Source: Actinomycetota bacterium (lineage in GTDB: Bacteria > Actinomycetota > Actinomycetes > S36-B12 > UBA5976). Taken from it: a stretch of DNA of 28,885 nucleotides. The stretch spans positions 1 through 28,885 of the forward strand of contig VGAH01000002.1 in the NCBI GenBank assembly GCA_016870945.1. The letters run 5' to 3'. Made by a program: the position numbers and the translations under genes. Positions 21,928 to 28,885 of the stretch are shown one piece after another. The first letter of the stretch is position 1. Each line of letters begins with the position of its first letter. The notes beneath the pieces were generated by a model. It saw only the letters and a program-made list of their open reading frames with translations, did no database searches and was not told where the DNA came from.

Positions 21928-21944
21928 CTGACCAGTAGGGTCAG
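21928..21944. promoter_or_regulatory. Palindrome upstream of thiolase-fadB, candidate operator
   Basis: CTGACC-AGTAG-GGTCAG is a perfect 6-bp inverted repeat with a 5-base centre in the only gap before the beta-oxidation genes. Such sites are typical of dimeric repressors such as TetR-family regulators, which control fatty-acid degradation in many actinobacteria. TTACTG (21925-21930) and TAACTT (21948-21953) flank it with 17-base spacing, but both are poor hexamers. It could instead form a small RNA hairpin at the end of the RNase D message; no T-run follows. Confidence 0.4.
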
Positions 21945-21953
21945 ACCTAACTT

Positions 21954-21961
21954 AAAGGGGG
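21954..21961 (+). promoter_or_regulatory. Shine-Dalgarno tract deciding the thiolase TTG start
   Basis: AAAGGGGG ends five bases before the TTG at 21967. It is among the strongest ribosome binding sites in the window and supports a TTG start, because the next candidates lie inside the conserved thiolase N-terminus. Confidence 0.7.
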
Positions 21962-21966
21962 ATTCC

Positions 21967-23175
21967 TTGGGCAAAGAAGTCCGCAATGTGGTCTTGGTTG
22001 ACGCCGTTAGAACACCATTCGGCAAAGCAGGCAGCATGTACTCAGAAACTCGAGCCGACGATCTATTGGTTCGTGTCGTGCGAGAACTGCTCGAACGAAA
22101 CCCGAAACTCCCCCCAAGTCGAATTGACGACATTGCGATTGCGGCAACAACTCAAACTGGTGACCAAGGAATGACTTTGGGTCGAACCATCGGAATCCTG
22201 GCTGGCCTGCCCCACTCGGTTCCTGGATACGCGATTGATCGCATGTGCGCAGGTGCCATGACTGCGGTCACCACAACTGCATCTGGAATCGCGGTGGGCG
22301 CTTACGACGTCGCTATCGCGGCTGGCGTTGAGCACATGGGTAGGCACCCGATGGGCGAAACATTCGACCCGAACCCCCGATTCTTAGCCGAAAAGATCGT
22401 GAACCCCGACGCACTTGTGATGGGGCAAACGGCAGAGAACTTGCACGATCGGTTTCCGCACATAACCAAAGAGCGCGCTGACGCCTACGCCGCAGCAAGT
22501 CAAGACAAGACTGCGAAGGCATATGCAAATGGACGGATCCAGCCTGATTTAGTGCCGGTCGCAGTGCGCACCGCCGCAGAGGGTGTGGCTCTTGCAACCG
22601 CCGACGAACCACCGCGCCCGGGCACGACCGTCGAAGGCCTTGCGGGGCTTCGTACGCCATTTCGCTCACATGGTCGAGTCACTGCTGGCAACGCGGCGGG
22701 CTTAAACGACGGGGCGACTGGCGCGATATTGGCGGCTGAAGAGATAGCCGATGAGTTGGGTCTAAATAAGAAACTTCGACTCGTCTCATTTGCATTTGCG
22801 GGCGTAGAGCCAGAAATCATGGGTTACGGGCCAGTGCCTTCGACTGAGAAAGCGTTAGCTAAGGCAGGGCTCTCGATCGAGGACATGGGTTATATCGAAA
22901 TAAACGAAGCCTTTGCCGTACAAGTTCTCTCGTTTCTTGACTACTACAAGATCGACGACGATGACCCGCGCGTGAACCCCATGGGTGGGGCGATTGCAGT
23001 TGGTCACCCGTTAGCAAGCAGCGGGATCCGATTGATGCAATACCTAGCACGCGAATTTGCTGACGCGCCAAACGTTCGCTACGGGTTAACGACCATGTGT
23101 ATCGGACTAGGCATGGGCGGCAGCGTCATCTGGGAGAACCCGAACTACCAAGGCGCACAAAGCAAGGCTGCCTGA
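21967..23175 (+). CDS. fadA: Acetyl-CoA acyltransferase (beta-oxidation thiolase, FadA-like)
   Basis: This thiolase cleaves 3-ketoacyl-CoA with CoA to give acetyl-CoA and a shortened acyl-CoA, the last step of beta-oxidation. The 402 residues carry the catalytic set: Cys94 in RMCAGAMTA, His347 in GHPLASSG and Cys378 in TMCIGLGMGG. NEAFAVQ, which contributes the active-site Asn, is also present. The TTG start at 21967 is supported by the ribosome binding site just before it. FadB begins six bases after the stop, so the pair probably forms one operon and a multienzyme complex. A biosynthetic thiolase role is less likely given fadB. Confidence 0.92.
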   Translation: MGKEVRNVVLVDAVRTPFGKAGSMYSETRADDLLVRVVRELLERNPKLPPSRIDDIAIAATTQTGDQGMTLGRTIGILAGLPHSVPGYAIDRMCAGAMTAVTTTASGIAVGAYDVAIAAGVEHMGRHPMGETFDPNPRFLAEKIVNPDALVMGQTAENLHDRFPHITKERADAYAAASQDKTAKAYANGRIQPDLVPVAVRTAAEGVALATADEPPRPGTTVEGLAGLRTPFRSHGRVTAGNAAGLNDGATGAILAAEEIADELGLNKKLRLVSFAFAGVEPEIMGYGPVPSTEKALAKAGLSIEDMGYIEINEAFAVQVLSFLDYYKIDDDDPRVNPMGGAIAVGHPLASSGIRLMQYLAREFADAPNVRYGLTTMCIGLGMGGSVIWENPNYQGAQSKAA

Positions 23176-23180
23176 TAGGC

Positions 23181-25274
23181 GTGACTGAAACCGCAACGAA
23201 AGCACCAAGTGAGCTAGTCACTAACTCGCTTGTTCGATACACCGAGCTGCCTTTCGACGCAGGCCTGGCAGCAGTCATCACGCTTGATAACGGACGAGAT
23301 CACACCAAGCCAACCACTCTTGGCCAAGGCGGCCTTGAAGCCCTAGCTCAAGCGTTGGACGAGGTCGCTGCGAAACCAGGCGTGGCTGCCACCATCGTGA
23401 CAGGCAAGCCTTATTTCTTTCTCGTTGGCGCAGACCTAAAAAACATCGGCATGGTGCGCGACAAAGCGATGGCTCACGAAATCGCCAGTTACGGCCACGA
23501 AGTCTTTAGCAAGTTAGCTGATTTGCGCATGCCCACCTTTGCGGCCATCAACGGCGCTGCAATGGGTGGGGGCTTAGAGCTCGCTCTTTATGCCGATTAC
23601 CGATCAATCTCGACGGCTGCTGCAGCGATCGCTTTGCCTGAGGTATTTCTAGGCATAATCCCGGGCTGGGGTGGCACCTACCTTTTGCCACATCTGATTG
23701 GCGCACCTAACGCCATCAAAGTCATCGTCGATAACCCGTTGAGCAATAACAAGATGCTTAAGCCCCAAGAGGCCTTCGATCTAGGAATCGCCGACGTCAT
23801 CTACCCAGCCCCAGATTTCTTGGAAAAGACTTTTGTTTGGGCGGCAAAGATCGTTTTGGGGCAAACGAAAGTCGAACGTAAACCCGTAGACACTGGCGCC
23901 CAGTGGGCAGATGCAGTGGCCGATGCTCGCAAAAGGGTCGCAGCTCGGGTGCGCGGGGCCGCGCGATCGGCTTACGTAGCAATAGATCTAATCGAAGGAA
24001 ACGCCAAAAGAACTCGAGCCGAAGGGTTTGCGGCAGAAGACGATGCATTGGCAGATCTAGTAATGAGTGATTACTTCAGAGCGGGCTTGTACTCGTTCGA
24101 TCTCGTCCAAAGACGCGCCAAGAAACCAGCGGGCGCGCCTGATACGTCACTGGCCCGACCTGTAACCAAGGTCGGTGTCATCGGTGCAGGCTTGATGGCC
24201 AGCCAGTTGGCATTACTTTTCTTGCGCCGATTAGAAGTGCCGGTGGTTATCACTGATATCGATCAGGCTCGAATTGATAAAGGGCTGGCCTACATAAGAG
24301 GTGAATTAGCCAAAGCACTCGAACGCGGGCGTATGTCACAAACTGCGCACGACCGAGCGTTGCAGAACATCAGTGGGTCACTTGACTATCAGGCCTTCAA
24401 AGATGCCGACTTCATCATCGAAGCCGTGTTTGAAGAGCTAAGCTTAAAAATCGAAATATTCAAGAAGCTCGAGGGCTATATCAGTGATACCGCGGTGCTT
24501 GCTACCAACACGTCGTCACTTTCGGTTACCAAGATGGCAGCACCGCTGACTCACCCCGAAAGAGTCCTAGGTTTTCACTTCTTTAACCCAGTTGCCGTCA
24601 TGCCTTTGCTCGAGATCGCAAAAGGCGAACTAACCGATGATGCAACCGTTGCTACGGCCTTTGAGGTAGCAAAGAAGCTAAAGAAGACTTCGATTTTGGT
24701 TAAAGACGCCCCAGCCTTCGTCGTGAATCGCCTTTTGATGCGCTTCATGGGTGAGATTTTTAGGGCGGTGGACGAGGGGGCTGACGTTGATGTTGCAGAT
24801 CGCTCAGTAGATGACTTCGGGCTTCCGATGCGCGTATTCCAATTACTCGAACTAGTCGGCCCAGGTGTCGGCTATCACGTGTCCAAGACGATGCAAGACG
24901 CCTTTCCTGACAGGTTCTACGCATCAGCGAACATGAAGGCGCTAATCGATGCCAGCGTCTCACCCATCACCGTTTATGAGGGTGACAAGGCTGTGTTGAC
25001 CCCGGCTGCTCTAGCAGTGATGAAGTTCGGCGATAAGAAACCAACTGGCGAAGAGATAAGAGCAAGAGTTCTCGCAGCCTTGGCAGACGAAACTAATCGC
25101 ATGCTCGAAGAGGGGGTGGTTAGCGAGGTTCAAGACATCGACCTCGGCATGATCACCGGCGCTGGCTGGCCGTTTTGGCTAGGTGGCTTAAGCCCCTATC
25201 TTGACCGCGAGGGTGTGTCTGAGAAAGTTAACGGCAAGAGGTTCTTGCCTAAAGGCGTAGCTAGCGTTACTTAG
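23181..25274 (+). CDS. fadB: 3-hydroxyacyl-CoA dehydrogenase/enoyl-CoA hydratase, FadB-like
   Basis: This two-domain protein hydrates enoyl-CoA and oxidises the 3-hydroxyacyl-CoA with NAD. Starting at GTG 23181, five bases after the thiolase stop, gives 697 residues; a longer frame to 23097 lies inside the thiolase gene. The hydratase domain (about 15-215) has both catalytic glutamates, Glu133 in GGGLEL and Glu154 in LPEV, with the GIIPGWGGT loop. The dehydrogenase domain starts with a Rossmann motif VIGAGLMA (333-340), Ala replacing the last Gly of GxGxxG, and contains HFFNPVAVMPL with the catalytic His. There is no good Shine-Dalgarno sequence, so coupling to the thiolase is likely. Its stop overlaps the convergent dxs 3' end by eight bases. 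Confidence 0.95.
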   Translation: MTETATKAPSELVTNSLVRYTELPFDAGLAAVITLDNGRDHTKPTTLGQGGLEALAQALDEVAAKPGVAATIVTGKPYFFLVGADLKNIGMVRDKAMAHEIASYGHEVFSKLADLRMPTFAAINGAAMGGGLELALYADYRSISTAAAAIALPEVFLGIIPGWGGTYLLPHLIGAPNAIKVIVDNPLSNNKMLKPQEAFDLGIADVIYPAPDFLEKTFVWAAKIVLGQTKVERKPVDTGAQWADAVADARKRVAARVRGAARSAYVAIDLIEGNAKRTRAEGFAAEDDALADLVMSDYFRAGLYSFDLVQRRAKKPAGAPDTSLARPVTKVGVIGAGLMASQLALLFLRRLEVPVVITDIDQARIDKGLAYIRGELAKALERGRMSQTAHDRALQNISGSLDYQAFKDADFIIEAVFEELSLKIEIFKKLEGYISDTAVLATNTSSLSVTKMAAPLTHPERVLGFHFFNPVAVMPLLEIAKGELTDDATVATAFEVAKKLKKTSILVKDAPAFVVNRLLMRFMGEIFRAVDEGADVDVADRSVDDFGLPMRVFQLLELVGPGVGYHVSKTMQDAFPDRFYASANMKALIDASVSPITVYEGDKAVLTPAALAVMKFGDKKPTGEEIRARVLAALADETNRMLEEGVVSEVQDIDLGMITGAGWPFWLGGLSPYLDREGVSEKVNGKRFLPKGVASVT

Positions 25275-27168
25275 CGGCGAATTCTTCGGCGTGATCTAGT
25301 CGAGCAATCGCCTCGACGATCCGGCGACTGACATCTTGCGCAGTTAAGCCAGCTTTTGCAAGTACTTCTGCCCTAGTGCCGTGTGCGAAGAACTCAGCAG
25401 GCACGCCAATGTCTCGCTGGGGTGTGTAGACCCCAGCATCACGTAGCAATTGAGAAACGCCACTTGCTGCGCCACCAACGCGCACGCTGTCTTCGACAAC
25501 TACGACCAGGCGGTACCTCGCCCCTAGTTCAATGAGTTCTTGCGGCAGCGGTGCCACCCAAATCGGGTCAATCACGCTAACGCCGATTCCTTGTGCGCTT
25601 AGACGCTCAGCAACCTCTAGACAAAGCGGTGCTAAGGCGCCGATCGCAACGATCAACACATCTTCAGAACCACGTCTGGCCAACACATCCACACTGCCAA
25701 CTTTTTCGACACTAGGAACTACCGGCCCGACAGCCCCTTTCGGGAATCGCACCACCGAGGGCCCGTCACTAATACGAACGGCCTCTCGCAGCGTTTCACG
25801 TAAACGGATGGCGTCTCTAGGTGCAGCAATATGCACACCAGGCACCACCTGCAAGAGCGAAAGATCCCAGATGCCGTGGTGGCTTGGCCCATCATCACCG
25901 GTGATACCCGAACGATCCAAAACGAAGGTGACACCTGCCTTGTGCAGTGCACAATCGAGCAGAACTTGGTCGAACGCACGATTTAAGAAGGTGGAATAGA
26001 CCGCGACCACCGGGTGAAGACCTTGGTAAGCCATGCCAGCAGCAGAGGTTGCAGCATGCTGCTCTGCAATTCCGACATCAAAGGTGCGATCTGGGTAACT
26101 CTCGGCAAATCTGTCAAGGCCGGTCGGCCCAAGCATGGCGGCGGTCAAAGCCACCACGTCTTCTCGCTCTTTGCCAATTGCGACCATCTCGTCACCGAAA
26201 ACGTTCGTCCACGTGGTCTTTGCAGGCGAGACGGGTTGACCCGAAACCGGATCAATCACACCCACCGCATGAAATAACTCTGCTGTGTCGTCTTCTGCGG
26301 GTTTGTAGCCGCGACCCTTTTCGGTGATCGCGTGAACCAAAATCGGGCCCGGGTAACGCTTTGCTTGTTTGAGTGCAACTTCGAGTGCGGCTTCGTCATG
26401 ACCATCGATCGGGCCGATGTACTTCAGGCCCAGTTCTTCAAACATGCCTTGCGGTTCAAGCGCGTGCTTGATGCCGCGTTTTACCCCATAAAGAGCATCA
26501 GCCACCTGATGACCAACCTCACCGGTGTTACCCAGAACTTCTTTACCCCACTCGACGAAACGTTCATAAATTGGCGAGGTGCGAAGGCTGGTCAAGTAGG
26601 TGTTCACGCCACCAACAGTCGGTGAGTACGAACGACCATTGTCATTGACCAATATCACCAAGGGTCGGTGTTTGGCGCCGGCGATGTTGTTAAGTGCCTC
26701 CCATGACATGCCACCGGTCAATGCGCCGTCACCAACAACAGCTACCACGTGACGCTTACCAAGCTCGCCCTTAGCCGCTAAGGCGTTAGCGACCCCGTCC
26801 GCCCACGACAAGGCGGTCGACGCGTGGGAATTCTCGACAACATCGTGCTTACTCTCAGTTCGGGACGGGTAACCCGAGATTCCGTCACTCTTGCGCAACC
26901 GATGAAAGTCTTCACTTCGACCTGTGATGATTTTGTGAACGTAAGACTGATGCCCCGTGTCAAAGATGATCACGTCACTCGGGGAATCAAAGACTCGGTG
27001 CAGGGCGACGGTGAGCTCGACCACCCCGAGGTTCGGGCCTAAGTGCCCACCCGTTCGAGCCACACGATCGACTAAGAACTCTCTGATCTCGGCACAAAGG
27101 CGCGGAATGTCTGCTGCTTTTACTTTGCGCAGGTCAGTGGGGCTTGAAATCTGAGGTAGGAGCTTCAT
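25267..27168 (-). CDS. dxs: 1-deoxy-D-xylulose-5-phosphate synthase
   Basis: Dxs joins pyruvate and glyceraldehyde 3-phosphate using thiamine diphosphate, the entry step of the MEP isoprenoid pathway; its product also feeds thiamine synthesis. The 633 residues are normal. Conserved parts include GGHLGPNLGVVEL at 40-52, DTGHQSYVHKI near 70-80, the thiamine-diphosphate motif GDGALTGG at 146-153 ending near NDN at 175-177, and DVGIAEQHA with the catalytic Glu. The transketolase C-terminal domain follows. The start is ATG 27168, 14 bases after the XylF-like lipoprotein gene. The 3' end converges on fadB. Confidence 0.97.
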   Translation of the reverse strand: MKLLPQISSPTDLRKVKAADIPRLCAEIREFLVDRVARTGGHLGPNLGVVELTVALHRVFDSPSDVIIFDTGHQSYVHKIITGRSEDFHRLRKSDGISGYPSRTESKHDVVENSHASTALSWADGVANALAAKGELGKRHVVAVVGDGALTGGMSWEALNNIAGAKHRPLVILVNDNGRSYSPTVGGVNTYLTSLRTSPIYERFVEWGKEVLGNTGEVGHQVADALYGVKRGIKHALEPQGMFEELGLKYIGPIDGHDEAALEVALKQAKRYPGPILVHAITEKGRGYKPAEDDTAELFHAVGVIDPVSGQPVSPAKTTWTNVFGDEMVAIGKEREDVVALTAAMLGPTGLDRFAESYPDRTFDVGIAEQHAATSAAGMAYQGLHPVVAVYSTFLNRAFDQVLLDCALHKAGVTFVLDRSGITGDDGPSHHGIWDLSLLQVVPGVHIAAPRDAIRLRETLREAVRISDGPSVVRFPKGAVGPVVPSVEKVGSVDVLARRGSEDVLIVAIGALAPLCLEVAERLSAQGIGVSVIDPIWVAPLPQELIELGARYRLVVVVEDSVRVGGAASGVSQLLRDAGVYTPQRDIGVPAEFFAHGTRAEVLAKAGLTAQDVSRRIVEAIARLDHAEEFAAK

Positions 27169-27182
27169 GAGTGACTCGGAGT

Positions 27183-28298
27183 CTAGGACAGCCCCAGCTT
27201 TGTGCAGGCAGCTTGGCGTTCTTCGCCGCAGAGCTCTGTCGTCGAAATCGCTGTCTCACGTGCCACATCTGCCACTTGCTCGGCTCGAACGACTCGAGCC
27301 GTCACCAATCGCGCTGGCACTGGCACGTTTGTAGCAATGTCTATCAACGAGTCTTCTGTCTCGAAGAAACCCGTGTCGCGAATTTGAGTCGCAATCTCGA
27401 CAGCACCTAACGCCAGTTCAGAAACTGGCTTAAAGACCGTCGCACATAGCCGTCCATCAATTACGGCTTGTAGACCAGCAAGAGTTGCACCTTGAGCTAC
27501 CACAACTGGTGGCGTGGTTTTGTTTGGCAATGAAGTCAAGGCCGAGATCGCTATTCCGTCGCTAGCGGCAACAAGGCCGTCCACATTGTTGTCTCGCCTA
27601 GCCCAAACCAACTCGACTATGTCAGGTACTTCGTCTTCTGCCCAATTCGGTACCGACTGATCGTCGATGATGCTGACTCGAGCCTTTTTGCCTTCGGTGC
27701 CTTCCAAGATTTCGGCGTAGCCAAGTTTTAACAAAGTCGCATTGACATCGGTTGGTGAACCATTCAAATAGACGACTCGTGGTTTTTTGGTCTTTTCGGG
27801 CAAGCACTCAAGCAATGCACGGCCCTGCTCTACCCCGACTGAGACCAAATCAAAACCAAGGTGATAGTCAGCACCACCGCCAAGGGTTAAGTTCTCATAG
27901 TCAACAACTGGTAGGCCCCGCTCTTGAGCTCTGGCTATCACTGCGACCCCAGTGGCCGAATCAGGGCTAGTCATGAACAAAACGAAGCAAGAACCACTTA
28001 TTAGCTCGTTGGCCATCTCGCTAAAGCGAGTCGGGTCACCCTTTGCGTTAAGCAGGCGCAACGCGATGCCGCTTTGAGCAAAAGCGCTCGTTAAGCGGGG
28101 CTCGTCCTCATTTAAGAATCGTGAATCCGGCCCGTCGTCAGCAAAAAGAACGCAAGCCGCCGGGGGAAGTTGCTCGACTGAGTTCGATGGGCCTTCAGAA
28201 AGCGCCTCTTCATTTTCAACTACCGGCGCACTAACTTCGCCCTGCCCACAACCGGCTGCCAATGCCGCAGCCACAAACAGGGCCAGAAAGAACTTCAC
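27183..28298 (-). CDS. Orphan XylF-like sugar-binding lipoprotein
   Basis: The 371 residues begin with a lipoprotein signal: Lys2, a hydrophobic run, and LAAGC with the lipidated Cys17 (Ala at -3 is slightly off consensus). An acidic, Ser/Pro-rich linker follows. The rest matches type 1 periplasmic binding proteins of the D-xylose (XylF) kind: LPVVDYENLTLGGGADYHLGF, VGVEQGRALLECL, VVYLNGSPTDVNATLLKLGY, VDGLVAASDGIAISAL and TVFKPVSELALGAVEIA. It should be an extracytoplasmic membrane-anchored sugar binder, but no ABC permease or ATPase gene is beside it. The GTG at 28298 overlaps the acnA stop as GTGA, and dxs follows 14 bases after its stop. The ligand is unknown. Confidence 0.8.
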   Translation of the reverse strand: MKFFLALFVAAALAAGCGQGEVSAPVVENEEALSEGPSNSVEQLPPAACVLFADDGPDSRFLNEDEPRLTSAFAQSGIALRLLNAKGDPTRFSEMANELISGSCFVLFMTSPDSATGVAVIARAQERGLPVVDYENLTLGGGADYHLGFDLVSVGVEQGRALLECLPEKTKKPRVVYLNGSPTDVNATLLKLGYAEILEGTEGKKARVSIIDDQSVPNWAEDEVPDIVELVWARRDNNVDGLVAASDGIAISALTSLPNKTTPPVVVAQGATLAGLQAVIDGRLCATVFKPVSELALGAVEIATQIRDTGFFETEDSLIDIATNVPVPARLVTARVVRAEQVADVARETAISTTELCGEERQAACTKLGLS

Positions 28299-28885
28299 TC
28301 GTTTAGAAGGTTCCTTAAAACAAAAGGCAAAATACCGCCGCTACGGTAATAGTCGGCCTCAGCTGGGGTGTCTATTCGAACGAGAACTTCAAACTCACGA
28401 CTCGCGCCAGTTTGGTCGACAGAAATCACTTTCACACGTTTTGGCACAGGGCCATTTTGTATTTGCTCTAACCCTTTAACTGATAGCGACTCGCTACCAG
28501 TTAACCCCCAAGTCTCAAGGCTTTCGCCTAGCAGAAATTGCAGCGGGGCAACGCCCATTCCCACCAAGTTCGATCTGTGAATTCTTTCGAAAGATTCGGC
28601 AATGACGGCCTTGATGCCAAGAAGTGCCGAGCCCTTAGCGGCCCAGTCTCGAGAGGACCCTGATCCGTATTCTTTGCCGGCCAGTACGACCAGTGGCACG
28701 CCAGCGGATTGATACGCAACAGACGCGTCAAAAATGGTTGAGCGCTCACCGGTTAGAAAGTTCATCGTGTAACCGCCTTCTACGCCCTCGACTAGCTTGT
28801 TTTTTAATCGAATGTTGGCGAACGTGCCGCGCACCATCACTTCATGGTTACCACGTCGCGCGCCGTAAGAGTGAAAATCTCGCCG
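28295..28885 (-). CDS. acnA: Aconitate hydratase, C-terminal part (5' end off window)
   Basis: Aconitase interconverts citrate and isocitrate in the TCA cycle. The frame is open to the window edge, giving the last 196 residues, beginning RRDFHSYGARRGNHEVMVRGTFANIRL. GSGSSRDWAAKG holds the substrate-binding Arg, and ESFERIHRSNLVGMGVAPLQF is the other hallmark of the swivelling C-terminal domain. The GTG at 28840 is internal. The iron-sulfur cysteines lie outside the window. The stop overlaps the GTG start of the XylF-like gene by four bases. Confidence 0.96.
   Translation of the reverse strand, partial: RRDFHSYGARRGNHEVMVRGTFANIRLKNKLVEGVEGGYTMNFLTGERSTIFDASVAYQSAGVPLVVLAGKEYGSGSSRDWAAKGSALLGIKAVIAESFERIHRSNLVGMGVAPLQFLLGESLETWGLTGSESLSVKGLEQIQNGPVPKRVKVISVDQTGASREFEVLVRIDTPAEADYYRSGGILPFVLRNLLNE

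Noticed and set aside
23097..23180. Upstream extension of fadB
   Set aside because: It lies inside the 3' end of the thiolase gene; GTG 23181, just after the thiolase stop, starts the conserved protein.
1..28885. CRISPR arrays, insertion sequences, prophage or defence/toxin systems
   Set aside because: I saw no regularly spaced repeats, transposase or integrase motifs, phage genes or defence-type domains; apart from the tRNA pair and short hairpins no repeats stood out.

Overview
The window looks like a chromosomal piece of an actinobacterium (class Actinomycetia). The evidence is family content and gene order: a phosphatidylinositol mannoside cluster (PgsA-like, PatA-like, PimA-like), SecD/SecF behind ruvCAB, a bifunctional Rel, PdxS/PdxT beside yebC, a DUF3000 protein followed by an HRDC-type RNase D, and a thiolase/FadB pair converging on dxs. 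Base composition looks balanced rather than GC-rich, genes are tightly packed with many 4-base stop/start overlaps, and several genes usual in this gene order (yajC, apt, a HIT-family gene) are absent. That fits a compact, perhaps streamlined free-living lineage, but I cannot name a genus. I see no mobile elements, CRISPR arrays, prophage or obvious foreign islands.

Layout. Positions 2-472 (+) hold the tail of a DUF349 coiled-coil protein. From 18698 down to 469 the minus strand is an almost unbroken block, in transcription order: pabB, pabC, a PGPGW membrane protein, tRNA-Val(CAC), thrS, pgsA, a PatA-like acyltransferase, pimA, a LemA-like protein, pdxS, pdxT, yebC, a WS/DGAT-type acyltransferase, ruvC, ruvA, ruvB, secD, secF and rel. 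Diverging from pabB, the plus strand carries tRNA-Gly(GCC), tRNA-Cys(GCA) and tRNA-Val(GAC), then a RibD-C-type reductase, msrB, DUF3000, RNase D, thiolase and fadB. This plus run meets a second minus-strand group at 25267-25274: acnA (its start is off the window), an orphan XylF-like lipoprotein and dxs.

How the genes work together. pabB/pabC make p-aminobenzoate for folate. pgsA, the PatA-like gene and pimA build and decorate phosphatidylinositol lipids of the envelope. PdxS/PdxT make pyridoxal phosphate, the cofactor of PabC. RuvABC resolves Holliday junctions. SecDF drives late protein export. Rel makes and degrades (p)ppGpp. Thiolase and FadB carry out beta-oxidation, and aconitase and Dxs serve the TCA cycle and isoprenoid precursors.

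The window is mainly housekeeping. The most notable points are the interleaving of the PGPGW gene, tRNA-Val(CAC) and thrS (stop codon inside the tRNA; thrS ATG four bases after it), a ThrS without its TGS domain, an orphan XylF-like lipoprotein between acnA and dxs, a wax-ester/DGAT-type acyltransferase coupled into the yebC-ruvC group, a possible hairpin over the rel ribosome binding site, and a perfect palindrome upstream of the thiolase gene.
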